The notes beneath the pieces were generated by a model, which was given only the letters and a program-made list of their open reading frames with translations, did no database searches and was not told where the DNA came from. DNA of 64,000 nt from Tetrapyrgos nigripes (taxonomy: Eukaryota; Basidiomycota; Agaricomycetes; Agaricales; Campanellaceae), in NCBI GenBank assembly GCA_013368315.1, contig JAACJM010000362.1, forward strand, positions 1 through 64,000, in the 5' to 3' direction. The translations under genes and the position numbers were made by a program. This document shows, piece by piece, positions 1-10,500 of this stretch (positions are counted from its first letter, which is position 1; every line of letters begins with the position of its first letter).

Positions 1-265
1 CATCTCCTGAGAATAGCGTGAGGAAGAACGATATTTTCTCATCTTCGGTGGGATGGACTTGGTCATTGAGACGGAGATAGTTGTTAAATTCGGCCATCCA
101 ATCCTTCGTTTGGTTCCGGTCTCCTGTGAACTTCTCTGGTTTTACTCCTCGTTCTTTGGTAGTCATGTTAGGGAGGGCTGAAGACTGCGCGTCATCGTCG
201 GATGGTGCGGCGTCGTGGGGTGCTTGGGTCCCTCCCACAGCAGCTGTGGCAGGATTTTCGGACAT
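1..265 (-). CDS. Gag polyprotein N-terminal part, Ty3-type (partial, runs off edge)
   Basis: From ATG at 265 (MSENPATAAVGG...) the frame runs uninterrupted to base 1. After an acidic, Ala/Pro-rich lead comes the Gag-like stretch KPEKFTGDRNQTKDWMAEF then NYLRLN, the pattern of a retrotransposon Gag capsid start (basic-Phe-x-Gly-Asp followed by Trp and a short helix). A second in-frame Met is at 166. The same frame stays open upstream to about 745, with Pro/Ser/Thr-rich sequence and a Cys/His cluster (CYFSHENRWEFCATHPCP) near 540-620, so the real protein may begin further upstream or by read-through from the neighbouring ORF. Expected role is assembly of the virus-like particle. The capsid C-terminus and pol lie outside the window. 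Confidence 0.6.
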   Translation of the reverse strand, partial: MSENPATAAVGGTQAPHDAAPSDDDAQSSALPNMTTKERGVKPEKFTGDRNQTKDWMAEFNNYLRLNDQVHPTEDEKISFFLTLFSGD

Positions 266-746
266 TTCGAGGGCGGTGTGAAGGGAGTGGAAGTCGATTG
301 GTTGTGAGGGGTTGACTGAGATGGGTTCTTGAACTGCACTAGGAGTACTGTCCGTTGGGGATCTGTTGAGAGGGATTTGGGGTTCTAGAGGAGTTTTGTT
401 GTCTGGGTTCGGTTCGTGAGACGGAGTTGGTGATGGGGTTCTGACAGGATTCGGGTTTTCTGTGGTAGATTCTGATGGGAGTGATTGGAAGAGTAGAACT
501 GGTTCGATACTGACTGTTTGTTCTTCGGTTGAGAGGAGTCGATTATTTATGGAGAGTCGATTGGGACACGGATGGGTTGCACAAAATTCCCACCGGTTTT
601 CGTGCGAGAAGTAGCAGTCTTGTTGGTTTCGGGGAAAATGTGCGTGAGGGCGTCGGAGACAAACGATGTGGGGAGAGGAAGTGCGACTGGGATTTTGTGA
701 GGCTGTACGAGATCTAGTGATTCTAGGGATTCCGCTTCCCGCTCAT

Positions 747-1211
747 TCACTCATTTTCGGATTCCGGAAACAAGTGATTCCACTGTTCACCTGAGACGTC
801 TTCCCAAGAGGTTAGCGACCTGTAGTAGTCGTTTACTCTAGGGATTTGAGTTTGGAGATATTCATGGTATTCTTCTCGGCAGAATTCTGAGATGGCACTA
901 TCTTCGTAGTCGGTGTGACTGAACCAATATGGAAGAGTTGTATTTCCTAGTTGAACGAAGTAACAAGTGTCTGCAATTGTAACGTGGCGTGGAGACGTGT
1001 TTTCAGGTGATATCTTTATTCGGAGGTATTCGAGGATGGTCACTTCACCTGAGGTCCACGATCTTTTGTTGAGTATGATCCAACAGTTGTCGAATGCGAT
1101 AGCGTGTTCGTGTACTGCTGTTTTAACTTCTTCTAGGTAGTTTATGAAAGCCGTCTGATTCTTTGATGGGGAAAGGATATAACGGTGGGGGTCGGGTTCG
1201 TAGGTTGTCAA
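747..1211 (-). CDS. hypothetical 154-aa ORF upstream of gag in the Ty3-type element
   Basis: This complete 154-codon frame begins ATG at 1211, about 90 bp inside the LTR, and ends TGA at 747. The protein is acidic and soluble-looking with no signal peptide, membrane segment or zinc knuckle. I do not recognise a domain. Its position between LTR and Gag suggests either an accessory ORF or a Gag N-terminal part separated by a frameshift. A second frame (547-750, sixty-seven codons) overlaps its stop, and a third frame that becomes Gag is open from about 745. It is therefore unclear whether this is a free-standing protein or the first piece of a decayed Gag. Confidence 0.4.
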   Translation of the reverse strand: MTTYEPDPHRYILSPSKNQTAFINYLEEVKTAVHEHAIAFDNCWIILNKRSWTSGEVTILEYLRIKISPENTSPRHVTIADTCYFVQLGNTTLPYWFSHTDYEDSAISEFCREEYHEYLQTQIPRVNDYYRSLTSWEDVSGEQWNHLFPESENE

Positions 1212-1301
1212 AGAAGGGTTCGAAGTTAAGAGCCAGCGTATTTGTCAAAGATTTCTGTGCGAGGTTTGTTTGTGAGGTGGGTGTAAGAGAGTCTGTTCAA
1301 G

Positions 1302-1798
1302 TGTCAAGAACGTTGTCACTTAGCAATTAACCACCCAAGTCACACAGTGAACAAGATAGATTGACAAGATATGGGAGACGAGAGAGAGATGTAAAGAGAT
1401 GATGGAGACGAGAGAAGAGCGAGTAGCTGACTATGCTCAACACTGCACTGTACTAGGAGCGGAGTGGAGACGAAGTGAACAGACTAAGGAATCTAGCTAC
1501 GAGATCTGCGATATATATAAGAGAGAAGTGAATATGTGAGAATGTCCATGGAGCCTAGGGATCGGAGGAGATAAGAATGTGAGTCAAGTAAAGAAGTATA
1601 TATGTGAGAATGTCCATGGAGATAAAGGGAACGGAGAAGTGAGTCATAGATCGGAATGGACGATGATGAGAAGTAATTAGTGTTTATGGGTTTATGGAAG
1701 GTGATAGAACGGAAAGTGAATAGGTAATAGAAGGAAATGAGGAAGAAATGAAGAAGAAATGAAGAAGAAATGAAGGAGGCGAGAGGCGATTCATGACA
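1302..1798 (-). repeat. 5' LTR of the Ty3-type element
   Basis: On the minus strand the block starts TGTCATGAATCG at 1798 and ends TTCTTGACA at 1302, giving a TGTCA/TGACA terminal inverted repeat; a second possible end is the TGACA at 1314. It contains a TATA-like stretch near 1511-1520, a perfect 22-bp direct repeat (1532-1553 and 1600-1621, both reading atatgtgagaatgtccatgg...), and GAAGAAAT-type short repeats at 1740-1775. The exact inner edge is uncertain because the matching 3' LTR is outside the window. Confidence 0.5.
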
Positions 1799-2815
1799 GG
1801 CTGTCAGATAAGGTACCTGTGAAGTGCGCAAAATGCACATAAGAAAGGTAAACACTCACTTAAAATGAGAATAACAGTAAGTCCAGAAGGACCAAAATAA
1901 AAAAATAAAAAAACCTGCACGTCTGGGTGCAGGATAACTGAACGAAGGAGTGGTGGTCCAAACTGAAGATGAGAAGACTGGGGAACCCCAAAAAATGATG
2001 CTGTTTGGCTACAGCTCGTCAATTAAACATGAGGTTCCCAGGATTCATTGGCTCGGGAATGGGTGAAAAGGATACATCGAAGACCATGATCTTGTCATAG
2101 AAGGGAGGGAGATGAGGGAGGAACAGTTGTAAATGATAGAAGAATCTGAAATCAAAAGTTTAGTACAATGCATTATCACACAAAATATGAGTGACTCCAC
2201 AGCACTGCAACCGCATCCTACAGGAAAGAACGCTTGAAGAAGCATTGCCAGAGTTGAAAAAAAAGGGAAAAAAACTTGAAAGAACAACTAAAAATATACG
2301 AAGAAATCAGCAAAACATACCTGTAGAAGACTTTTGCCTGCAGCTGCCTTGATTTCCAATAAAGACCGGTAAGTTTTGATATATGTAGACACTATGAAAT
2401 GGGTCAGTCCTAAGGGGAAAAACAAACAGCAGTAAACATACTAAAAGTGGAGTGCTTCGACCCCGCAAAATAGCAGGTAGAAATCTAGCAACGAAAACCT
2501 CACACTACTGGCCACAAATGTGCTGGACCAGATGCCCTCAATGCGAAACGTGGGGTCAACAGCACGGTGGGTAGTTGTGAGGTGGTGGTTGCTGTGAAAG
2601 AACTCCACTGAACACGTTCCCAATTTTAGGTACCCGCATCATCATGCAGCCACCACACGGATTCTCCACGTAATTCCAAGATATAGTTGAGGCGACCGGC
2701 ATTAGTGTTGGCAGCGAGTCATAGCAGAGACGAGGGCTGAGAAATTGAGAGGATGGTGTTGCTGTACACATACTGTGTTAGATGAAAATGAGAACAAGGT
2801 ATATGCAGTACTCAC
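1799..2815. other. about 1 kb between the Ty3 LTR and the first gene fragment; nothing recognised
   Basis: Only short ORFs occur on both strands. Minus-strand frames at 2441-2771 lie just downstream (in the minus sense) of the exon-like segment at 2816-2944 and could be more of the same decayed gene, but they are interrupted and match no family I recognise. Confidence 0.3.
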
Positions 2816-2944
2816 CAGAAATCATTAGCTTGAAAATGTGACAGAAGCTGTCGAAGAGCTTCTGCCATCCCGGCGGTACATTTTGAAGTGATCGGCAATC
2901 ACATTTATCAATGTTTTCAAAGAAAGACAAAGGACGGGGCTTGT
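2816..2944 (-). pseudogene. isolated exon-like fragment of an unrecognised gene
   Basis: A 129-nt open segment is bounded on the minus strand by an acceptor (CTTCAG before 2944) and a consensus donor (GTGAGT after 2816). It encodes KPRPLSFFENIDKCDCRS followed by a segment with PPGWQ and CHIFKLMIS. The composition looks like a real exon, but I do not recognise the family and found no convincing flanking exons. It lies in the same orientation as the NADPH-oxidase and ATP-synthase fragments at 4.0-5.1 kb, which suggests it belongs to the same set of captured or relic gene pieces. It could also be chance. Confidence 0.3.
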
Positions 2945-3965
2945 CTGAAGGAAAACAAGACCCCATGGCAGTGGTAGAAGCTGAGGCCGAGGTTAGTACA
3001 CAACGGAGAAGACAAGACTTATATAGAACCACAGAACTTACCAAAATGATTGAGCACAAAAACCTATCCTGAGAGCTGAGCTGGCTTCACCAAGCACCAA
3101 TCCGGTTACCGCTAGTGGATTGCCCAGCCAGGTCAAGACCCCAGAGGGACCATAGTGTGCGATCACTCGCTGGAGGCGAGTGGGTAGTTGCCTGAAGGCA
3201 GTGAGCTGGCAGAGCGGTCACATGACGACATTTTCAGGGCATTCAATGTGATTGTGAGTGTTTTTGGAAGTCCTGTTTTCTCAAGACAAATCTGAAATAG
3301 TTCTAATGTACATATATCGCAGCCTACCATACCGGAATGTCACCCGAAAGCAATGTACTTGTGCAACTTAGTATTTGTCTGGGGTTTTTTAGTACAAAGA
3401 AGTCCAATTAAATAAATGTGTACATTAAAAGCTACGCAAGCGAGTCTAATCACTGGAAGATATGCATATATGCATGCAAAAGAGCAAGAATGATAGGAAA
3501 AGAGCATATATGTGGACGAAAATCCGAGATATACGCTGGAATCGATGGGCAAATGTGCACATATGAGACCTCGTCGAGCTTCTTCTTGACACTGTACACC
3601 TCAATCGTCCTTTCCTTCCACCAACCGGTACCGGATCCCTCATGACGCCTGCACTTCCTTGACCTCCACTTTTTTGACTGTCTTTACGGAGACGAGTGTT
3701 ATGCGTTGCATATAATTTGAATTCCGATGAGGAAATCGGGTTCACGTCGTGAAGGAAAGTGTATTTTTGACCCAGTATGCCAAAAGTGGAATCGACTTTG
3801 TAAATGGGTTCGTTATCGTATAGTGTGGAGGAAGGCATCAATGATGCTGGCGTTGTTGGAAAATGTCACTTCCATTGTTGTTGGCAGGGTAGACCTGAGA
3901 AGAAGGACGGACAGATGTGTCAGCATCAAGCATACCCGAAATCAGGTAAGAGGTCTAGAACGCAC
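2945..3965. other. 1 kb of unassigned sequence after the oxidase fragment
   Basis: No recognisable gene. The longest frame (3446-3841, minus) has a basic, Ser/Arg-rich translation with no known motif. The oxidase reading frame stops being oxidase-like just after the acceptor near 3890, so the junction of the relic with unrelated DNA is about here. Confidence 0.3.
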
Positions 3966-4887
3966 CTTTGACAACCTAGTCGGCTTTCTGGAATAGTTGA
4001 AGTTGTTCATTTGATACCAGATCGACTTGAGGATCCTAGAGACAGTGGGAAGAGCATGTGGTTAGCAAGGATGTCATCATAAACTGCCATGATGACCATG
4101 AGATATCCTATCATAACTATTCACCAGCACGACAGCTCGCTCTCATCCACCGTTATAGTCCAAGAAAAGAACGTGTGAAAGAGGAGATGAGTACTCACGA
4201 CGCAAATGGCGTAACACCGATACCTGCACCAACCAAAAGAACTACTTTGTAGTCCAAAAAGTCCTCCGACGCACTACCAAAAGGCCCATCAACCATTACA
4301 CGAGGAAGGGTCCTGTTGTAGGGAGGGTTGACATCAGTGCTGATAACCTTGCCTCCTGCTTCATCTGTATTGAGACCGGTTAGCTTGAGAGTGGAGATGA
4401 CATGACGACAAATAGACACCACACCTTTCTTGCCCTTTTCTTCAAAGTTGCAACCAACAGCCTTCGCGAGAGCACCAATGAAGTCACCGACAACACAAAT
4501 GTGGACAGAGATGTAGTCTTCTTTGGGAGCACTGCAATACGAAAATAATTTGGCATCAGTATGATGGTCAACATTGCATGCTGATGAATGAGTACAGCGT
4601 TCTAAAAAGATAGCCCGGAACCACAGACGTATGCCATTATGTATCATGGCAGTGATGGCTCAGTTGACCCAGTGTCGCAGAAATGGAGAAGGAAAAAAAA
4701 GAGCAAAAACACACCTGGTAAGCGTGAAAGGGTGCCACTAGAAGTAGGAAATCTCGGGGCAGTTGAGGAAAATGTACTGTCCAGCATGAGTCTTGGTCTT
4801 CTCCTTCTTGATTTGGAGTTCCATAACTTTGGAAGGGTGCTGAATGACCTTGGAGATGTAGGTATGATGACGAGACCTGACTTCAGC
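3966..4887 (-). pseudogene. NADPH oxidase (gp91phox/Nox family) fragment, four exons
   Basis: Four minus-strand exons with good splice sites (4887-4715, 4531-4425, 4364-4199, 4035-3966) encode the C-terminal FAD/NADPH half of a fungal NADPH oxidase. Visible blocks are TYISKVIQHPSKVMELQIKK, AGQYIFLNCPEISYF, WHPFTLT (FAD binding), DGPFGSASEDF, LLVGAGIGVTPFAS (NADPH binding) and ILKSIWYQMNNFN. Nox enzymes are membrane flavocytochromes that make superoxide. The haem-binding membrane half is missing upstream, the far C-terminus is missing after the last exon (the next acceptor leads into unrelated sequence), and a TAG replaces the Gln codon before WHPFTLT, a C-to-T change. It is therefore a truncated relic with introns retained, not a processed copy. 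A nearby exon (5009-5108) comes from a different gene. Confidence 0.75.
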
Positions 4888-5008
4888 CTGGGCGAGGAAG
4901 AGGTGGCAGTGGTATGAAAGCAAGCTTATGCATTGCATCACGCTGGTGGTATGAATAAAAGACAAACCCAAAACCAAAGAAAGGAAAAAGGCAGAAAAGG
5001 GTTACTCA

Positions 5009-5108
5009 CCTCTTGCAGAAATCAGACGTTGGCACATGGTTCGCTTGACGGTATCACCCTCCTTGATGAGACAATCATTACTGAAGACAGAGAGACCAGC
5101 GTTGTCAG
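5009..5108 (-). pseudogene. exon fragment resembling mitochondrial ATP synthase alpha subunit
   Basis: A 100-nt segment between an acceptor (CTTAG before 5108) and a consensus donor (GTGAGT after 5009) encodes ADNAGLSVFSNDCLIKEGDT and then VKRT, closely like the start of F1-ATPase alpha (fungal proteins read approximately ADNVGVSxFGNDRLIKEGDTVKRT at this place). After VKRT the similarity ends abruptly. A possible more upstream alpha exon (about 5175-5215, Met-Cys-Leu-like pattern) is weak and contains mismatches. The gene normally encodes the nucleotide-binding alpha subunit of the mitochondrial ATP synthase. Only a scrap is present here, immediately upstream of the oxidase fragment and in the same orientation, so it is a relic or a captured piece. 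Family assignment rests on about 24 residues. Confidence 0.55.
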
Positions 5109-6076
5109 CTAAGGGTTATTAAAACAAAAAGAAAAGAAAGGAAAAGAAAAGAAAGAAAGAAAAGCCCACCCAACCTTGCCTGGAAGGCTGCAGTTCATTC
5201 TGTTTACAGCTCCAGCAGATCACCCAGCCAGGACTGACCACAGAGAAACAGCAGCGAGAGGCTTAAGTCGAGAAGGAGCGGGAACAAAAGACAAAAGAAA
5301 AATGAAAGAAAAGAAAAAGACGAAAAAGGCTACCCACCTCTTTCAGAGATTGGCATTGGGGGTTTTTGTATAAAAACCTCATGACCCGATGCACTGCTAT
5401 CGCTAAACAACACTACCGCCGAGCACAACGTCTACAATGCGCAAGCAGAAAAGATGTCAAAGGTACCAAAGAAAAAGAATCGGTATTAAGTAAAGGGAAT
5501 GGGACGGGTGTTCAGTATCGCAGTGAGAAGTGACTAACCACGGCTCCACTTCGCTTGCAGACAGAGAGTGAGAGGAAGAAAGGGAACGGGAGTGGGAACT
5601 GTGAAGCAGAGTGGACGTAGACACACCCAGCAGTAACCAATATTCTGTGTCCAGAAGTTAATTAGGAAACATCAAATCTCTGGTGCTCGAAAATGAATTC
5701 GAAAACTTTAAATTTCCGAAGCCTCGGCAAGCGATCCAATTGGCTCGGATCTGCTTCCAATAGATTTCTGAAGCATGAAAACCTTTCGTTTCCAAATGAG
5801 TTTCCTGGTCCCTCGAAATTTTGACCTTTCTGAACTAACTTTTGGCCAATGAATATTGGTTAGTGCTGGGTGTGAGATGACCCATGGGTTACACGAATCA
5901 ATGTAAGCTTTGTTTGCTTCATTTCTCTGTATATCTGTTGGAGCGAGGATTCTGATGTGTTGTATCAATACACAGTTATTGTACTCAGGTTGTATCTTTA
6001 GTTAATAGACTCGTTGGGTCTTGTCTCAGGAGAAAGAATTGACTTCTGTTGGACAGGTCACTGGCATTCATTATCA
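5109..6076. other. region between gene fragments; purine-rich tract, no clear gene
   Basis: A purine-rich low-complexity stretch (about 5118-5163) and AAAGA-rich segments to 5330 are followed by AT-rich sequence. A minus-strand frame at 5708-5968 (86 codons) has no recognisable motif. Confidence 0.3.
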
Positions 6077-6160
6077 AGCAGATTTTGTTGGGACACTTCC
6101 CGGTTATGCTGTACCCAAAGTTCACATCCTCTTACGCAAATTGACTCGATGGGATGGAGG
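6077..6160 (+). pseudogene. 84-bp relic similar to the Pls/NRPS-like gene at 54-60 kb
   Basis: The translation GTLPGYAVPKVHILLRKLTR closely matches GILPGYAVPEVHVLLRKLAR of the large adenylation-carrier gene in this window (about 56230-56310). At the DNA level roughly 65 of 79 aligned bases agree by eye, and agreement stops on both sides. In the full gene this segment lies between the adenylation domain and the carrier domain. It is too short to function, and is either a scrap of a paralogue or a captured piece. The orientation is opposite to the oxidase relic. Confidence 0.55.
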
Positions 6161-7042
6161 ATTTGTTGGTAGAATTGATACACATGCTCTGAAATCCTCA
6201 TTTTTTATTTCGCTATTTGTCTGTCCAATATCTCTATTGTCTGATAAGCTTTACTCCACTGTGCATTTAGAAGCAGCACCGAAGTATCACCCTCAATTTG
6301 CTATATCCTCATGCCAAGCCTACATGCGGTCTTCTGGTCAAATGGAAATGCGTAAATGATCTAACCTTGCTTTGGAAGCTTCTGAAGCTCTGACCATGCA
6401 CCAAGTAGGTGTAATTTCGGTATGTACTTATGAAGGCACTTTTGCCAAGAAAGTATTGCTTGACCTGAAACTGATACACTGTCAGTAGGTGTAGCCTCAA
6501 GTATAAGTACTAGGAATGCATACTGATGCAGCAAACCCCTCATGGCTCTCGCAGCTCAGTCAATGGCTGATTCCTTCCATTCTCTCAAGAATTCTGTCTC
6601 TCAGTCCCTCATGATGTACCAAGGAAGTCCTAAGCATCTCGAACCTATCAAGGTCAGATGTGAACAATTTATGCAGCAAGTGGCACAGGTACCATTCATT
6701 TCTTTGATATTAGTACCAAGTTCTTCTGACAAAAACTCGTCAAAGTTCTCTATACATATTCACCCAGATGATCAGCAAATATATGTCACAAGCGCACAGC
6801 AGATGATTGCTGATTTGACAGAGGCAGCATATCGACAATCTGAGCCACCCGACATTCCTCCACCCACACTCTCCTCTCATGATCTACGGACTGGAAAACC
6901 TGGCAGACCTCAAAAGTTTGTTGACCTGAATGTACTCAGGAATTTGACCACTCGGTCTCGCATCACCAACACTTGGCTGGGGGAGATTTTCGAAGTCAGT
7001 GCTCGAATGATCCGTAGGCATCGCATCAACAATGGTCTTTCG

Positions 7043-7393
7043 TGTTAAGCAGGCATGGTATGGTCCTGTACACTAATAAATGCAGTGGCAACTACGCAAC
7101 TTACCTGTGGATAGAGAGTAGCTTGTAAGGCTTGTAAGAGGCTTATTGAGTGATGAGAGTTAAGTATAAAACTTGTTATTTGAAGGACTATCTACGAGTC
7201 CTTATATACCTTTGAGGAGGTACAAATACATGTAAACTAATACTAGAGTAACAATAAGATTCTATTGTACTTGATAGTACAATGCTGGTTTCGTACACTA
7301 TTGTCGTACTACACTTATTGTTCTATTTATAACTACTACTATTGTTCTACATAGATGACGTTGATGGCTGCAACTGAATGCGCCAATTCAACA
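7043..7393 (-). repeat. 3' LTR of copia element 1
   Basis: 351 bp, ends TGTTAAGC...TTCAACA as read on the plus strand. It differs from the partner at 13762-14112 at five positions by eye. Four of these are C/T or G/A differences at CpG sites, and one is a transversion. The polypurine tract is adjacent at about 7394-7403. Confidence 0.95.
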
Positions 7394-7509
7394 CTCCCCC
7401 TTGCTAAGCAGCACAGTAGTGCGTGTAAACATAGGTAGGTGCTGTAAGCAGCCATGGAAGGAAGGGATCCAGTGCCTCGATATTTTCGATGCAATTTATA
7501 GGACTTTCT

Positions 7510-10500
7510 TCAATTATAAAACTGAAGTCCTAATTGTTTCCTGAACTTCTCAAACTTTACTCGATCTAGAGCTTTAGTGAGTAGATCTGCAGGGTTATTG
7601 CTTCCTTCAATGAAGAATAACTTGACTGTCTCGTCGATGACTTTTTCTCGAACAAAATGATATCGAATATCAATGTGCTTGGTTCACTTATCCATGACAG
7701 GGTTTGATGCAATAAAAATTGATCCCTGATTGTCACCGTAAATTGGAATAGCGTGGAGAGGATATTCAATTTCACTGAGAAGAGTCTTGAACCAGCATAC
7801 TTGTCAACTGCAGTCACTAAGTGCCATGTATTCAGCTTCAGTCGAAGATAGGGCAACTGTCTTTTGTTGTCTAGACGTCCAGCTAAATGGTGCTTGGGCT
7901 AATTGTAGAAAGAAGCCAGTTTGAGATTTGCGAGATCCAGGATCTGATCCCCAATCGGAGTCTGTATAGGCTGATAAGCCTTCTCTCCCTCGACCGTTGT
8001 ATACAAGAGCATATTTTCTAGTGCCAACAAGGTAACGGCAAATGTCTTTCGCTTTATTGTAGTGTTCTTGTGAGGGGTTTGCAGCAAATTGTGCAAGTTT
8101 TGTGACAGCAAAGGAGATATCAGGACGTGTTCCTAACATTAAATAAAGTAAGGATCCGATTATCTCTTGATAACTTTGACAAAGAGTATAGTTGACAGGA
8201 GCGTCTTCTGGAAGAGGAAGAGGGTGATAATTGGCAGGTAATGGGGTAGCAGAAACTTTTGCGTTCTGCATTCCATATGTCTCTAGGATTTTATCCAGAT
8301 AAGCGCACTGGTCTAAAGAGACCTTGCTGCCTTTCCTGGTAATTCTCATCCTAAGGAATTTTTTGGCATCACCTAGATCCCTACATTCCCATCTCTTCAT
8401 AAAGTTTCCTTTGAGTCGTAAGACTAAGGTTTTGTTAGCTCCACAGAATAGAGCGTCATCCACATAGACTACGGCAATAATGATAGAATTTTCAATAAGA
8501 TTATTGTTGGCGTCATAGCGTTTGTGAATGAAGATTCCGGCATCGGAAATGATTCGTTTAAAACCAAGTTCCGCCATGGACTTATCAAGACTTTTCCACC
8601 ATGCAAGTCCTGCTTGTTTGAGTCCGTAAAGAGCACGAAGAAGCCGGATGACTTTATGCTCTTGTCCCTTTACTTTAAAGGCTTCTGGTTGTTCCATATA
8701 GATTTCTTCATCGAGTAAGCCATATAAATAGGCTGATCGGACGTCAACACCAGACACGTGCCAACCCTTAAGTGCAGCTAAAGCGAAGATTAAGCGCACA
8801 GTCTCGAATCGAACAACAGGCGAATATACTTGATCAAAGTCTATGCCTTCGATCTGTGAAAAACCTTTTGCAACGAGTCTTGCCTTTTTACAACCATCAG
8901 ACTTGATGTCGAAGACCCATCAGTTTTTGATGACTTTCCTATCTGTAGGTCTTTCGACCAATTCATAGGTGTCGCGCTTGCGAAGAGCCTCTAGTTCTTC
9001 ACGGCAAGCGACTTTCCATTCCTCCTGCACATCTTTAGGTAAGAGTGCAATATCTTTGAATGTCCATTCGCGAATATTACGAACATTCGGTTGATTCCCA
9101 TCATTCTTCGAAGTAACTTTCTGAATAAGCAAGTGGGAATCGATTTCTCCAGGAGCAACTGCCTGCATAAGCAAGAAGTTTATAGATACTCCCCCTTCCC
9201 GGCATGGTTCTGCCATATGTTCCGATTCAGGGTGTGCAGAGTCATCACTCTCGGCTTGCTGCTCCCCCTGGGGTGCGCTTCCAGATGCAGAACTAGGTCC
9301 GGGAACCTGTTGCTCTGCAGCTTGTTGACGTCGGTGTTCTCTCCGAGCGTCTCTCTCTGCTTTAGCTTTTGCTTCTGCTCTTTTATCAGCTGCGATTTGA
9401 GGTTCAAGATCACGTGTAACTTGTACGGGGTGTATCTCCGTACCGTTTGTTTGGTTCACTAACATGCTCACTTCGACGTGTTGGTTCTCCGTAATCCCGT
9501 CTTGGTCTAGTGACTTTTCGAGGTGCCTCAGGATGTGGTGTCTCCCTTGGAGGTGGCGTTATAGGCCTTCTTGATTCTAAGTCACTATCCGGGGACAAAG
9601 GCAGTGGATCCTGTTCAGGTTCGTCGTCACAAAGCTGATCAGGTCTCCTTATGGATGATCAAAATCTTCATCATCATCGTCAGGGATTGGTTGTGGTAGA
9701 GGAGTGTCATCGCTTTGCGACGACTCAATAGGAAGTTGTTTCAAACCACGAGATTGAGTTTTACATCGAGGAAAGAAGTCTTCCTCAAACACGGCTTGCG
9801 GGGATGTAAATTCTGCATTGTTTGTACACATGAAAAGATTTCCACGTTCTCCCGGTGCTACACCAAGATACGTCATGAGTTCTGACTTGGAAGCGAGTTT
9901 GTTCTTTCGAGTTTCCTCGGGCTTAAAGACATAAGCTCCACAGCCAAAAACTCGCAAATGATCGATACACGGTTTTTCCTTTTCAAGCATTTCAAATGGA
10001 GTTATCCATTTGTGTCGTCGTAAGGGAGTACGTCGATAGACATACAATCCATGACAGACAGCATATTCCTGCCAGGATTCAGGTAGACACGCTAGCTTCA
10101 TCATTGCCAGTGCCTTATCCATTAGGGTGCGTATAAAGTGCTCCGCTCGACCATTCTGTTGATGAATGTATGGTGCACTTTTAAGGATTCTAATACCCTT
10201 CTCGAGTAACATTTCTCGGTAGGTGCCTTTGATGAATTCACCACCCATATCAGACATCCACTGTTCGACTTTCGTCTTATATTGAGTTTCTACCATCGCA
10301 AGGAACTGGCGAGTGGCAGTTAGTGGTTGTATCTTGTCTTTAAGAAATCGTACCCAAGCATCTGAAGTGTAATCATCAAAGAAGACGATTATATACTTGT
10401 ACTTGTGGTAAGAGATCGTGGGGAATTCTTTCAAATCCATATGGATAATTTGGAAAGGACAAGTAGCACGTCGTTGGTTAGGAGGGTAAGCCTGTTTGGG

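Larger units (their letters stand above)
1..1798 (-). mobile_element. Ty3/gypsy-type LTR retrotransposon, 5' part (runs off left edge)
   Basis: Reading on the minus strand, a 5' LTR (about 1302-1798) is followed by two reading frames, the second of which is a typical Ty3-type Gag start. The element continues past base 1, so protease, reverse transcriptase and integrase are outside the window. Orientation follows from the Gag frame and from the TATA-like AT run (about 1511-1520) lying inside the LTR upstream of the genes. I could not find a clear tRNA primer-binding site next to the LTR. No opposite LTR is in view, so the target duplication cannot be tested. Confidence 0.65.

Noticed and set aside
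2816..6160. Calling the gene-fragment mosaic a Helitron
   Set aside because: I could not find a convincing 5'-TC end, 3' hairpin plus CTRR end, or an AT target site around the fragments.
6661..6775. Intron in the first exon of the integrase-core gene (GTACCATTC to CACCCAG)
   Set aside because: Removing it breaks the reading frame, while reading through keeps it open.
9091..9462. Plus-strand ORF of 123 codons inside copia element 1, and similar plus ORFs at 10405, 11357, 11556 and 12223
   Set aside because: Antisense shadows of the copia Gag/Pol reading frames, which have clear catalytic motifs on the minus strand.
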